DNA of 48,184 bases, taken from contig CAZTPJ010000023.1 in the NCBI GenBank assembly GCA_964614515.1, positions 1-48,184 on the forward strand, read 5' to 3'. Each line of letters starts with the position of its first letter. The first letter of the stretch is position 1. The notes under the pieces were generated by a model. It made no database searches, had not been told where the DNA came from, and saw only the letters and a program-made list of their open reading frames with translations. The translations under genes and the position numbers were made by a program. The DNA is from CAZTPJ01 sp964614515 (GTDB lineage Bacteria; Planctomycetota; Phycisphaerae; Phycisphaerales; UBA1924). This document shows positions 24,880 to 33,791 of this stretch, in pieces.

Positions 24880-26315
24880 CGGCGCTTGCCCGCCCGAGAT
24901 CCCGTCTTGTCCTGAAGATACTTCTTCGCCTCGCCCACAAGGTAAAACGAACCCGTGACGCAGATGAGATCATCCTTCGCCACGGCCTGCGACGCGAGCG
25001 TGAGCGCGGCCGGGAGATCTGGCGTCACCTGCGCCGACTTCCCGCTGATCTCAGTGAATCGCCGTTGCAGGTCTTCCGGGTTGGCCGCGCGTGCATTGCC
25101 CGCGGCGCGGGTGAAGATCACCTTGTCCGCGCCCATCGACAGACGCGAGAGCATTCCATCAACATCCTTGTCCGCGCAGCAACCGAACACGACCACCAGC
25201 GAGTCATAACGCAGGTGCGCCCCGATCGCCTTGACCAGACACGCGATCGACTCCGGATTGTGCGCCCCATCAAGCAACACGCGAGGATCGCGCCACGCCA
25301 GTTCCATTCGCCCGGCCGTGTTCGCCTCCGCAAGACCATCAATCACTCGCAAGTCCACGATCTCCATCCCGCGCTGTCGGAGCACATCGAGGATCGCCAG
25401 CGCAAGGCCGCAGTTCACCGCCTGATGCTCGCCCTTGAATGGCACGGCCACATGTTCAAAACTTGATTGCGGGGTCGTGAGCGACACGCGAGCGTGCGGC
25501 CCGCCCTTCGGGTCCGCCTCAAATCGCGAGGTGAACGTCAGGTCTCGCCCCAGCACACGCACCTCGGTCCCCACCACGCGCGCCACGTCATCAAAAACAT
25601 CATGCACCGACTGCGGCTGGCGAATGGTCACGGCCGGGATGCCGGGCTTGAAGATGCCCGCCTTCTCGCGGGCGATCTGCTCGATGGTCGAGCCTAACAG
25701 TTCGGTGTGTTCGAGTTGAATCGCGGTGATGGCCGCGACTTCCGGCGTGATCACGTTGGTCGAATCCAGCCGCCCGCCCAGGCCCGTTTCGACAATCGCG
25801 ATGTCCACCGCCTGCTCGGCGAAGTACACAAACGCCAGCGCGGTGATGACTTCAAAATATGTCAGTGGCCCGTGCGTGGGTTCGACGGTCGCCGCGGCCG
25901 TGGCGACACGCGACATCGCCGCGGCGAACGGCGCATACGCGATGCAGTCCTTGCCGATGCGCACGCGCTCGCGAACATGAACAAGATGCGGACTTGTATA
26001 GACGCCGACGGTGTAGCCGCAGCCCATCAGCGCGGCCGCGACCATCTCAACCGTGCTCCCTTTGCCCTTGCTTCCGGCGATGTGAACGGATTTGAAGTCG
26101 CGGTGTGGGTTGCCCAGGGCGTGCATGAGCGCGACCATGCGATCCAGTTTAAAGATGGTCGGATCCAGCCGCGCGGGCTTGGCCTTTTCAACATTGGTCC
26201 GTCGTTCGAGCCAGGCGATGGCCTCCTGATAGCCCGCGAAGGTTCGTGGCGGGCTTTCCGGCGGCGGCGGTGGGATGAACACTTCCAGCGGCGCGTTGTC
26301 TGACGTGCGTGTCAT
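24876..26315 (-). CDS. folC: bifunctional folylpolyglutamate synthase / dihydrofolate synthase
   Basis: 479 aa Mur-ligase-type enzyme adding glutamate to dihydropteroate or folates in the cytoplasm. The ATP loop is HIAGSKGKGSTVEM (about 78-91). The family stretches YTSPHLVHVRERVRI, VETGLGGRLDSTNV and QLEHTELLGSTIEQIAREKAGIFK (metal/folate site), and the C-terminal LLDGAHNPES are all present. An N-terminal Pro-rich extension of about 25 residues precedes the usual start. It lies 12 bp after argH and overlaps the next gene by 4 bp. Confidence 0.93.
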   Translation of the reverse strand: MTRTSDNAPLEVFIPPPPPESPPRTFAGYQEAIAWLERRTNVEKAKPARLDPTIFKLDRMVALMHALGNPHRDFKSVHIAGSKGKGSTVEMVAAALMGCGYTVGVYTSPHLVHVRERVRIGKDCIAYAPFAAAMSRVATAAATVEPTHGPLTYFEVITALAFVYFAEQAVDIAIVETGLGGRLDSTNVITPEVAAITAIQLEHTELLGSTIEQIAREKAGIFKPGIPAVTIRQPQSVHDVFDDVARVVGTEVRVLGRDLTFTSRFEADPKGGPHARVSLTTPQSSFEHVAVPFKGEHQAVNCGLALAILDVLRQRGMEIVDLRVIDGLAEANTAGRMELAWRDPRVLLDGAHNPESIACLVKAIGAHLRYDSLVVVFGCCADKDVDGMLSRLSMGADKVIFTRAAGNARAANPEDLQRRFTEISGKSAQVTPDLPAALTLASQAVAKDDLICVTGSFYLVGEAKKYLQDKTGSRAGKRR

Positions 26316-26327
26316 GGGCGGACGATT

Positions 26328-27713
26328 CTAGTCCAGCGCGGCGCGAGCCTTTTCAAGCGCTTCAAGCACGCGAGCCGGGGATGTGCCGCCCGCCACCGCC
26401 CGCCGTGCCAGCGCCGACTCCACCGTCAGATGATCAAAGATATCGGCCCCCGCCAGGGGGGCATGACGCTGGATGGCTTCCAGCGGCAGTTCCAGCAGGG
26501 GCTTGCCCAGCGCGATCGCGTCGGTGACGATCCGCGCCGCCTGCGAGTGCGCATCGCGAAACGCCACCCCACGCCGTACCAGATAGTCCGCAAGTTCCGT
26601 CGCATTCGTATACCCCGCCACGGCCGCCGCGGCGCACGACTCGCGATGCAGCGTCAAACCCCGTACCACCCGCGCCGCCATGCGCAGGCACATCGACAGG
26701 TGCTCCATCGACTCGAAGATCGGCTCCTTGTCCTCCTGCTGATCCTTGTTGTAGGTCAGGGGCGTGCCTTTGAGCGTCATCAGGAGGCTGGCATGCGCGG
26801 CCGTGATGCGCCCTGTCTTGCCGCGGATCAGTTCCAGCGCGTCGGGATTCTTCTTCTGCGGCATCAGGCTGCTGCCGCTGGTGACGCCATCGTCAAGGGC
26901 GATCAAGCCAAATTCGCGCGAGGCGTAGATGATGATGTCCTCGGCGAATCGCGAGAGGTGAACCGCGCACAACGCGGCCGCCGCCAGTGACTCAACCACA
27001 AAGTCGCGATCCGACACCGCATCAAGGCTGTTCGCGCACGCACGGCTGAAACCCAGGCTCGCCGCGAGCGCATCGCGATCAATGTCGTAGGCGGTTCCGG
27101 CCAGCGCGGCCGCGCCGAGCGGGCACGCATCGGCGCGATCGTCCGCGCCGGCGAACCGCGCCGCATCGCGCGACAGCATCTCGACATACGCATGACACCA
27201 ATGTCCAAAGACAATCGGCTGCGCGGGTTGCAGGTGCGTATACCCCGGAAAGGGCGTGCTGGCCTCGCGACGGCCGAGGTCGATCAGCGCCAGTTGCAGG
27301 TCGCGAATCTCGCCGCGCCGCGCCGCGATCTGCTCACGAACCCACAGGCGCAGGTCCGTCGCGACCTGATCGTTACGGCTGCGCCCCGTGTGCAACTTCT
27401 TCCCAAGATCGCCGACCATCATCACCAGCCGCGATTCAACCCACGAATGCACATCCTCCGCGCCGCTGTCGAGCGGTGGCGCGGGGTGTTCGGCCACCTC
27501 TGCGCGAAGGTCATCGAGCGCGGCCGTGAGTTTCGTCGCTTCCGCCGCTGTCAGCACGCCCGCGCCCTGGAGCGCCCGCGCCCACGCGATCGAGCCGGTG
27601 ATGTCCGCCTGCGCCAGTCGCCAGTCAAAGCGGAGCGAATCGTTGAACGCGCGAAACAGCGCATCGGCATCGCCCGCGAAGCGCCCGCCCGCCATGCCCG
27701 CCCGCTCGGCCAT
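26328..27713 (-). CDS. argH: argininosuccinate lyase
   Basis: 461 aa, the normal length. The fumarase/aspartase superfamily signature GSSLMPQKKNPD is complete, including the catalytic serine, and HTGRSRNDQVATD and the TPFPGYTHLQPAQP segment with the catalytic histidine are present. It cleaves argininosuccinate to arginine and fumarate, the last step of arginine synthesis. Start and argG stop share one base (TGATG), so it is translated directly after argG. The operon continues with folC. Confidence 0.96.
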   Translation of the reverse strand: MAERAGMAGGRFAGDADALFRAFNDSLRFDWRLAQADITGSIAWARALQGAGVLTAAEATKLTAALDDLRAEVAEHPAPPLDSGAEDVHSWVESRLVMMVGDLGKKLHTGRSRNDQVATDLRLWVREQIAARRGEIRDLQLALIDLGRREASTPFPGYTHLQPAQPIVFGHWCHAYVEMLSRDAARFAGADDRADACPLGAAALAGTAYDIDRDALAASLGFSRACANSLDAVSDRDFVVESLAAAALCAVHLSRFAEDIIIYASREFGLIALDDGVTSGSSLMPQKKNPDALELIRGKTGRITAAHASLLMTLKGTPLTYNKDQQEDKEPIFESMEHLSMCLRMAARVVRGLTLHRESCAAAAVAGYTNATELADYLVRRGVAFRDAHSQAARIVTDAIALGKPLLELPLEAIQRHAPLAGADIFDHLTVESALARRAVAGGTSPARVLEALEKARAALD

Positions 27714-28927
27714 CAGCGCCCCCCGACCCGGTGGCGCCGCGCCATCGCCGCAATGCGTTCCGGCAGCGACAGCAGACGAATGAAACCTTCCGCGTGCGTC
27801 TGGTCATACACCTCATCCGCGCCGAACGTCGCGAACTCCTCGGAATAGAGCGAGTATTCGCTGCGCCGCTGAATCGCCACCGCGCGCCCCTTGAACAGCC
27901 GCACCACCACATCGCCCGTCACACGCTGCGACATGTTCTCCGCACATGCCCAGAGCGCTTCGCGCAGCGGCGTGAACCATCGCCCGTTGTAGACCAGTTC
28001 CGCAAACGTCAACCCAAGATGTTCGCGATAGTGCAGCGTCTCGCGATCGAGCACGAGTTCCTCAAGCCCGCGGAGCGCCTCGACGATCACCGTTCCGCCC
28101 GGCGTCTCATACAGCCCGCGAGACTTCATGCCCACAAGGCGATTCTCGACCAGATCCACGCGACCCACGCCATGCGGACCCGCGATCGCGTTGAGGTGCG
28201 CGACGAGATCCTCCGGCGCGCCTTCCTTGCCATCCACGGCCGTCAGCCGTCCGGCGCGGAATGTCAACTGCACATCGCGCGGCGTGTCGGGCGCCTTGGC
28301 CGGCGATGTCGTGAGCATCCACGCATCTTCCGGCGGCGGGTTCCAGGTGTGTTCGATCGCGCCGCCTTCGTGAGAGATGTGCCACAGGTTGCGATCACGG
28401 CTGTAGAGTTTCGTCGCCGAGGCCGTGGTCGGGATCTTGCGCTCCGCGAGATAGTTGAGCAGATCCTCGCGCGAGCGCAGTTTCCACTTGCGCCACGGGG
28501 CGATGATTTCCAGTTGCGGGGCGAGTGCGGCCACAGCGCTTTCGAAGCGCACCTGATCGTTGCCCTTGCCCGTGCAGCCGTGCGCCACCGCGTCCGCCCC
28601 GAGTTGCAGCGCCAGATCGATCTGTCCCTTGGCCAGACATGGGCGGGCGATGGCCGTGCCGAGCAGGTAGCGCCCTTCGTACATCGCGCCGGCGATGATG
28701 GTGGGGAAGACGTAGTTCTCGATGAAGTCGCGACGGAGGTCCACGACGTGGCACGCCGAGGCGCCGGAGTTGATCGCTTTATGCTCGATCCCGGCGAGTT
28801 CCTCGGCGCCCTGGCCGACATCGCCGACGAAGCAGACGACCTTGCAGTCCATGTTTTCCCGCAACCACGGGACGATGCACGAGGTGTCAAGGCCGCCTGA
28901 ATAGGCAAGAACAACGGTCTTGGGCAT
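27713..28927 (-). CDS. argG: argininosuccinate synthase
   Basis: 404 aa, the normal length. The N-terminal P-loop AYSGGLDTSCIVPWL (SGGLDTS 10-16) binds ATP. Further family blocks are GCTGKGNDQVRFE and the KLYSRDRNLWHISHEGG segment. It condenses citrulline and aspartate. The ATG has AGGAG six to seven bases upstream. Two AAGCCC/GGGCTT repeats lie 43-110 bp upstream in sense orientation, so they should be in the mRNA leader or promoter. Confidence 0.97.
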   Translation of the reverse strand: MPKTVVLAYSGGLDTSCIVPWLRENMDCKVVCFVGDVGQGAEELAGIEHKAINSGASACHVVDLRRDFIENYVFPTIIAGAMYEGRYLLGTAIARPCLAKGQIDLALQLGADAVAHGCTGKGNDQVRFESAVAALAPQLEIIAPWRKWKLRSREDLLNYLAERKIPTTASATKLYSRDRNLWHISHEGGAIEHTWNPPPEDAWMLTTSPAKAPDTPRDVQLTFRAGRLTAVDGKEGAPEDLVAHLNAIAGPHGVGRVDLVENRLVGMKSRGLYETPGGTVIVEALRGLEELVLDRETLHYREHLGLTFAELVYNGRWFTPLREALWACAENMSQRVTGDVVVRLFKGRAVAIQRRSEYSLYSEEFATFGADEVYDQTHAEGFIRLLSLPERIAAMARRHRVGGR

Positions 28928-28970
28928 GGGTCACTCCTGCTGAGACTACACGATAGCGCGGCGACAAACG

Positions 28971-29220
28971 AGAAGCCCGACGGTGAGCGAGGGCCTGGAC
29001 TCTGACAAGAAGCCCAACCGTGAGGGAGGGCTCGGCGGCGGCGCTGCGCGCTCGTGAGCCTTGTGCTCACCACGTCACGCGAAGCAATTCGAGTCATGCA
29101 GCGCGTCTTGTGACGAGGCGGGCGTGGGAACTTCGTTCGCGGGTTCCCGCGGCCAAGCCCTCCCTCACGGTCGGGCTTCCTATTGAGAGCCGAGCCCTCC
29201 CTCACGGTCGGGCTTCCTAT
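28971..29220. repeat. argG-dapF divergent region: two tandem pairs of the AAGCCC/GGGCTT element
   Basis: The 323-bp stretch 28928-29250 has no gene. It holds copies at 28971-28998 and 29008-29035 (minus sense, pointing to argG) and 29153-29183 and 29190-29220 (plus sense, pointing to dapF). In each pair the copies repeat with a 37-bp period. The element has outer arms AAGCCC/GGGCTT and an inner two-base stem closing a five-base loop. In the 28971 copy an inner C-G pair is replaced by G-C. Between the pairs (29036-29152) I see only an unremarkable short stretch that should contain the promoters. Confidence 0.88.
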
Positions 29221-29250
29221 GCCTGCCACGCCACATACCATTGCTCACCT

Positions 29251-30120
29251 ATGCACTTCGTCAAAATGCACGGCATCGGCAACGACTACGTCTATGTGGA
29301 CGCCTTCACGGACCACGCCATCGAGCATCACCCGGACCTCGCCGGCCTGGCGCAGCGCATCAGCCATCGACACACCGGCGTCGGCTCCGACGGCCTCATC
29401 CTCGTCTGCCGCCCGCGATCGCCACAGAATCACGCCCGCATGCGAATGTTCAACGCCGACGGTTCCGAGTCCGAAATGTGCGGCAATGGCGTGCGCTGCG
29501 TTGCCAAGTTCGCCCATGATCGCCTCGGACTCACCGCTCAACCGCTGCGCATCGAAACCGGACGCGGCGTGCTCACGATCAACTACACGCTCAACGATGG
29601 CCGCGTCGCCACGGCCACCGTGGACATGGGCGAGCCGATTCTCGATCTTCCCGCGATTCCCGTCGATGCCGCGCGCCTTGGCCCCACGTCCGACGGCGTC
29701 ACATGGCGGATGGAAACTGGCGGCGCGGCATACCCCGTGACGTTCGTCTCGATGGGCAATCCGCATGTCGTGTTCTTCATGCCGCGCGGAACCGTGGCCG
29801 GGCTGGACCTCGCGCGAATCGGCCCGGCCATCGAGCATCACGCGGCCTTCCCACGCCGTATCAACGCCCACTTCGTCGAGATCGTTTCGCCGCGCGAGGC
29901 GATCATGCGCACCTGGGAGCGCGGCGCGGGCGCCACGCTCGCGTGTGGCACGGGCGCGTGCGCGGTCCTCGTCGGCGCAGTACGCACCAACCAACTTCAG
30001 CGGGATGCACGCCTCCACCTCCCCGGCGGAGACCTTGACATCCGCTGGGATGCCGCCACCAATCATGTCTTCAAAACCGGCCCCGCCACCGACGTCTTCA
30101 CCGGCGAATACCCACTGTGA
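29251..30120 (+). CDS. dapF: diaminopimelate epimerase
   Basis: 289 aa, cytoplasmic, interconverts LL- and meso-diaminopimelate for lysine and peptidoglycan. Both active-site cysteines are present: Cys77 in MFNADGSESEMCGNGVRC and Cys232 in GAGATLACGTGACA. The start MHFVKMHGIGNDYVYVD is the standard family opening; the frame runs further upstream through the repeats and is not used. No Shine-Dalgarno is visible. The gene is flanked on both sides by repeat clusters. Its presence indicates meso-DAP is made, in line with a peptidoglycan wall. Confidence 0.96.
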   Translation: MHFVKMHGIGNDYVYVDAFTDHAIEHHPDLAGLAQRISHRHTGVGSDGLILVCRPRSPQNHARMRMFNADGSESEMCGNGVRCVAKFAHDRLGLTAQPLRIETGRGVLTINYTLNDGRVATATVDMGEPILDLPAIPVDAARLGPTSDGVTWRMETGGAAYPVTFVSMGNPHVVFFMPRGTVAGLDLARIGPAIEHHAAFPRRINAHFVEIVSPREAIMRTWERGAGATLACGTGACAVLVGAVRTNQLQRDARLHLPGGDLDIRWDAATNHVFKTGPATDVFTGEYPL

Positions 30121-30175
30121 CACGCGAGGATGAAGAGTCTGTAGGTGAAGAGTCTGTCGATGATCGGATGCTCTT

Positions 30176-30445
30176 CGCCCGTCAGGGCGCACGACCGTAG
30201 CCGGCGGCTTCAGCCGCCGGAGAGCCGCCCTTGACCCCGCCGCCCGGAGGGCGGATGAATCGTCGCTGTGACTTCATTCGTCCGCCCTCCGGGCGTAGCG
30301 CACATACGCCGTGCCAGGGGCTGAAGCCCCTGGCAACCATCGAGCGCCCTTCGGGCGAAGTCGCGGTGAAGTCATGGCGAGCTGGCGGTATTGATCGCGC
30401 AGCGCACCGACTTGCTACGAAGACTCCGCAAGCCGGTGGCACACG
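30176..30445. repeat. cluster of palindromes between convergent dapF and gpmI
   Basis: The 327 bp from 30121 to 30447 contain no gene. Hairpins: 30176-30189 (CGCCC/GGGCG, loop GTCA); 30201-30220 (CCGGCGGC/GCCGCCGG, loop TTCA, the reverse of TGAA); an inverted pair 30241-30255 and 30281-30295 with 15-base perfect arms, each arm itself a GGA/TCC-loop hairpin; 30313-30334 (GCCAGGGGC/GCCCCTGGC, loop TGAA); 30345-30357 (CGCCC/GGGCG, loop TTC). The 50-bp repeat copy 2 is at 30396-30445. A short direct repeat GAAGAGTCTGT occurs twice at about 30132-30157. Confidence 0.85.
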
Positions 30446-30447
30446 CC

Positions 30448-32199
30448 TCACGATGGCGGCAGCAGCGACTCGCCGGTCATCTCAGCAGGCTTCGGCAACC
30501 CGCCCATCGCGAGCAGCGTCGGGATGATGTCGGCGAGGCGCCCGCCGTCGCGAAGGCGCACTCCGCGGAAGGCCTCGCCAACGATGTGCAGGGGTACGTC
30601 GTAGGTTGTGTGTGCGGTATGCGGCGCGTTGGTCGCGGGATCCCACATCTGCTCCGCGTTGCCGTGGTCGGCCGTGATGATGAGCGTGCCGCCCACGGCC
30701 AGCGCGGCGTTGATGATTCGCCCGACGCACGCATCCACGGCCGCACACGCCCGCACTGTCGCTTCCAGATTTCCCGTGTGCCCCACCATGTCGCCGTTGG
30801 CGAAGTTGACGATGATGATGTCGCGGGTACCCCGCGGGTCTTGGGTGGCCTGCCACTCCGTGGCAGGTCTCTTGGCATTTGATTGCGAAGCAGACTCTGG
30901 TCCACTCTGCTCCGACTCGCCGCGGAGCGACGAGCCACCCAGTCTGCGCAACACGGCCGTACACACTTCCCCCGCCGACATCTCGGGCTTGAGGTCATAC
31001 GTCGCGACTTTCGGGCTTTGCGGATTTTCGCGATCTTCACCCGCGAAGGGCGCATCGCGATAGTCGTTGAAGAAGAACGTGACGTGCGGATACTTCTCCG
31101 TCTCCGCGCAGCGAAACTGCGTCAGTCCCAGCGCGGCACACCATTCGCCGGCGATGTGCTTCATCTTCGGCGGCTTGGGAAACGCGACCTTGACATACGG
31201 CGAGAGAGCCTCGGAATACGCCGTCATCGTGACGAACTCAAGTTCCATCCGCGGCCCGCGATCAAAGCCCGCGCGCCCCGAATCCGGCGAGGGCTTGACG
31301 TTCGCCCACGCTTCATCGGGCAACACGAACGCGGAAACGATCTCGCGCGGACGATCGCCGCGATAGTTGTAGAAGATCACCGTGTCGCCGGGGCCGATGC
31401 GCGTCGCCTTTGCCTCCGCGTCATCGCGCGCGATGGCCGTGGGCGCGATGTACTCATCACCGCGAAGATTCTCCCCGGCGGGATGGTCATATCCATGCCG
31501 CACGGCCTCCACCGCCGAGACCGACCTGCGCACGCGCGGATCGTCACGGCCCGTCAGGCACGCATACGCGCTGTGTACGCGCTCCCAACGAAAGTCGCGG
31601 TCCATCGCCCAATATCGCCCGATGATCGACGCGATCCGGCCGATGCCGATCTCCGCGCATCGCGCCTCGACCTGCTTGACAAACTCGAGACCCATGAAGG
31701 GGCCGGTGTCGCGGCCGTCGGTGAACAGGTGCAGATAGACCTTGTTCGCGGGCTGGCCGAGGGCCTGGCACGCGCGAAGGCCGGCGTAGAGATGTTCGAG
31801 CAGGCCGTGGACGCCCGCGTCGGAGCAGATGCCCATGAAGTGAACCGCGCGGGAGGCGTCGCGGGCACGAGTGACGGCCGACGCGATCACCGCGTTACGC
31901 TCAAGACCCGCACGGCAGGCCTTCGTGATCGCCACCGATTCCTGATCGACGATGCGACCCGCGCCGATGTTCTGATGTCCGACTTCCGAGTTGCCCATCG
32001 TCCCGGCCGGAAGCCCGACATCCTCGCCGCTGGTCTTGATCAATGTCCCCGGCCACTCTCGGCGCAGCATGTCATCGACCGGCAGCAACCCGCGCGACCG
32101 CGCGATCTCGATCGCGTTGAACGGGCCATGCTCCGGGTGAGGATTCTGCCCCCAGCCGTCGCGGATGATGAGGACAAGCGGCGTGGCTGACTCTGCCAT
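30448..32199 (-). CDS. gpmI: 2,3-bisphosphoglycerate-independent phosphoglycerate mutase
   Basis: 583 aa; the family is usually 505-550, and the surplus is explained by a repeat-derived insert. It interconverts 3- and 2-phosphoglycerate in glycolysis using two Mn ions. The nucleophile Ser71 is in TMGNSEVGHQNIGAGR. Other blocks are the N-terminal IIRDGWG, FTDGRDTGP, IGRYWAMDRDFRWERV, FYNYRGDRPRE, and the metal-site HTTYDVPLH and ADHGNAEQMWD. Residues about 420-457, between EVCTAVLRRL and DIIIVNFANGDMVGHTG, carry two TCC-loop repeats (30843-30871, 30914-30940) that relatives lack. Start ATG without Shine-Dalgarno. Confidence 0.95.
   Translation of the reverse strand: MAESATPLVLIIRDGWGQNPHPEHGPFNAIEIARSRGLLPVDDMLRREWPGTLIKTSGEDVGLPAGTMGNSEVGHQNIGAGRIVDQESVAITKACRAGLERNAVIASAVTRARDASRAVHFMGICSDAGVHGLLEHLYAGLRACQALGQPANKVYLHLFTDGRDTGPFMGLEFVKQVEARCAEIGIGRIASIIGRYWAMDRDFRWERVHSAYACLTGRDDPRVRRSVSAVEAVRHGYDHPAGENLRGDEYIAPTAIARDDAEAKATRIGPGDTVIFYNYRGDRPREIVSAFVLPDEAWANVKPSPDSGRAGFDRGPRMELEFVTMTAYSEALSPYVKVAFPKPPKMKHIAGEWCAALGLTQFRCAETEKYPHVTFFFNDYRDAPFAGEDRENPQSPKVATYDLKPEMSAGEVCTAVLRRLGGSSLRGESEQSGPESASQSNAKRPATEWQATQDPRGTRDIIIVNFANGDMVGHTGNLEATVRACAAVDACVGRIINAALAVGGTLIITADHGNAEQMWDPATNAPHTAHTTYDVPLHIVGEAFRGVRLRDGGRLADIIPTLLAMGGLPKPAEMTGESLLPPS
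30843..30940. repeat. two opposed TCC-loop hairpin repeats inside gpmI
   Basis: 30843-30871 reads plus-sense with arms CCTGCCAC/GTGGCAGG. 30914-30940 reads minus-sense with arms CTCGTCGC/GCGGCGAG. Both keep loop TCC, flank GGGTGG and the GTC end. Relative to the CCCGCCAC form, the arm changes are matched on the other arm, allowing one G-T pair. They encode RPATEWQAT and GGSSLRGES in frame. Confidence 0.85.
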
Positions 32200-32360
32200 G
32201 GATCAGTTTAGTGTCCTGATCGCGTGCTCGCGGAGCCTGGGCAATGGAGATTCACCGCGGAGAACGCGGAGAGCTCGAAGGTGGGAAGCCATGACTCTAA
32301 GGAGCGGCAGTGATCGACTCGCTGCGCAACGCGCCACATGCCGGTGAAGGCGGCCAAATG

Positions 32361-32388
32361 AAAACGCGGCCCGCTTGTGCGGGCCGCG
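32361..32388 (-). terminator. Rho-independent terminator for the TlpA-like gene
   Basis: On the minus strand a perfect 10-bp stem (arms CGCGGCCCGC and GCGGGCCGCG, loop ACAA) is followed at once by TTTT. It starts 36 bp downstream of the stop codon of the TlpA-like gene. Confidence 0.85.
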
Positions 32389-32423
32389 AGTCGAGATTTA
32401 GAGACATCTCACGACGGCGGGAT

Positions 32424-33791
32424 TCAGCTCCCGGCGGTCGTGGTCTGGCCCGCGGCGTCGCCGGTGGGGACGGGGAGGCCGAACTCGCGGAGGAGGCCGT
32501 CGATCTTGTTGATCTTGCCTTCCTGATCGCTGCCGGGGTGCATGCCGCGATAGCGGACGACGCCGGCGGGATCGACGATGGCGACGTGGGGAATGCCGCG
32601 GACGCCGTAGTCAGGGTTGAACACATCCTGCTCGGTGAAGGCCACCGGCCAGGTCATGTCGAGTTGGGTGATGAACTTCTTCATGAGTTCATATTCCTTG
32701 GCGGCGTCGTCCGTGGTGTCGATGCGCTCGGTCTTGCCTGTGGCGCCTTCGGGGCGATCGATGTGGAAGCCTTGCAGGCTGGTGACGCCGAGGATCACGA
32801 CGGGGTAGCCCTGATAGTGCTCCTGGAGTTTGCGCACATTCGGGAAGGATGAGATGCACGGGCCGCACCATGTCGCCCAGAAGTCGATCACGACCACCTT
32901 GCCCTTGAGGTCCTCGATGCTGTTGATGGGGCTGGCGTAGTTGCTCCAGGTGAAGGTCAGCGGCGGGGACTGGTGTCCGACGAGTTGCCCACGGGCGAAC
33001 GCGCCGTCAAGGTACGCCAGTGAACGCTCGAGACCGCGAATCTGCGCCTCGTTGTCGGTCTGGCCCTTGGCGGCCTTCATCGCGGCCACGATCTTGACGC
33101 GGATGCGTTCCATGTCTGCGGCGGGGACGTTCTCAGCGCTTGAGAGCGTGTCGAACACGTTGGTCAGGTTGCGGGCCGCGTCGAGCGGAAGTTCCGGAGT
33201 GATGACCGACTCGACCTTGAGGATCGTCGGGATCGAGTTATTGATCACGCCGCGGTCGAGACGGCGCAGCGACATGAACAGTTCGGGGCCTTTGCCGGCG
33301 GCGACGGCCTCGGGCAGGGAGGCATGGGTCAGCGCCCGTTCGAGCGCTTCCTTCTGCGTCGCCTTGTTCTTCTCGGCGTTGGCCTTGACCTCATCGGTCG
33401 CGTTGGCCGGAACGAACGCCGAGGGCAGATATGACAGGCGAAGAATCGCGGCCGATGCGCCATCCTTGCCCGAGTTTCGCGACAGTTCACCGAGGCGATT
33501 GCCGGCGTCTTCGGTCTTGCCGGCGATCATGATGAGTTGCCGCGAGTGCAACTGCTCGATCTGCGCAAGCGACGCCTCACTCACACTGATGTCAGCGAGT
33601 GCAGCGCGAGCCGCCTCCATGCGCAGACGCCCGTAGTTCGTGCGATCCGTCTGATCGAGATCCTTCGTCTTGCTGACGAAGGTCTCGATCGCTCTTGTCA
33701 CATCTTCATCCGTCGGCGGCGCGGCCAGACCCGCGGAGGCCGCGAGGGCCAACGTCACCGACACCAACGCCATACGTCCAAAACGCTTCAT
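32424..33791 (-). CDS. TlpA-like thioredoxin-domain secreted protein
   Basis: 455 aa with a signal peptide (1 to about 24). A long helical region (about 30-290) of unknown function comes before a C-terminal thioredoxin domain of the TlpA/ResA/AhpC-TSA type. Its active site is WATWCGPC (cysteines near 310 and 313), in the context KVVVIDFWATWCGPC, and the cis-proline is in GVRGIPHVAIVD. It should act as an extracytoplasmic thiol-disulfide reductant. Start ATG 33791 has GGAGA seven bases upstream; the longer frame to 33947 lacks a signal peptide. It lies 103 bp downstream of purSL and ends at a clear terminator. Confidence 0.88.
   Translation of the reverse strand: MKRFGRMALVSVTLALAASAGLAAPPTDEDVTRAIETFVSKTKDLDQTDRTNYGRLRMEAARAALADISVSEASLAQIEQLHSRQLIMIAGKTEDAGNRLGELSRNSGKDGASAAILRLSYLPSAFVPANATDEVKANAEKNKATQKEALERALTHASLPEAVAAGKGPELFMSLRRLDRGVINNSIPTILKVESVITPELPLDAARNLTNVFDTLSSAENVPAADMERIRVKIVAAMKAAKGQTDNEAQIRGLERSLAYLDGAFARGQLVGHQSPPLTFTWSNYASPINSIEDLKGKVVVIDFWATWCGPCISSFPNVRKLQEHYQGYPVVILGVTSLQGFHIDRPEGATGKTERIDTTDDAAKEYELMKKFITQLDMTWPVAFTEQDVFNPDYGVRGIPHVAIVDPAGVVRYRGMHPGSDQEGKINKIDGLLREFGLPVPTGDAAGQTTTAGS

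Noticed and set aside
27731..28900. Long open frame antisense to argG (389 codons), and similar ones antisense to gpmI and the SPOR-type gene
   Set aside because: Explained by codon bias of the real genes; the sense proteins carry complete catalytic motifs.
28971..29220. CRISPR-like array (37-bp period)
   Set aside because: Only two copies per orientation, spacers of 6-9 bp, and copies elsewhere in the genome segment; not an array.
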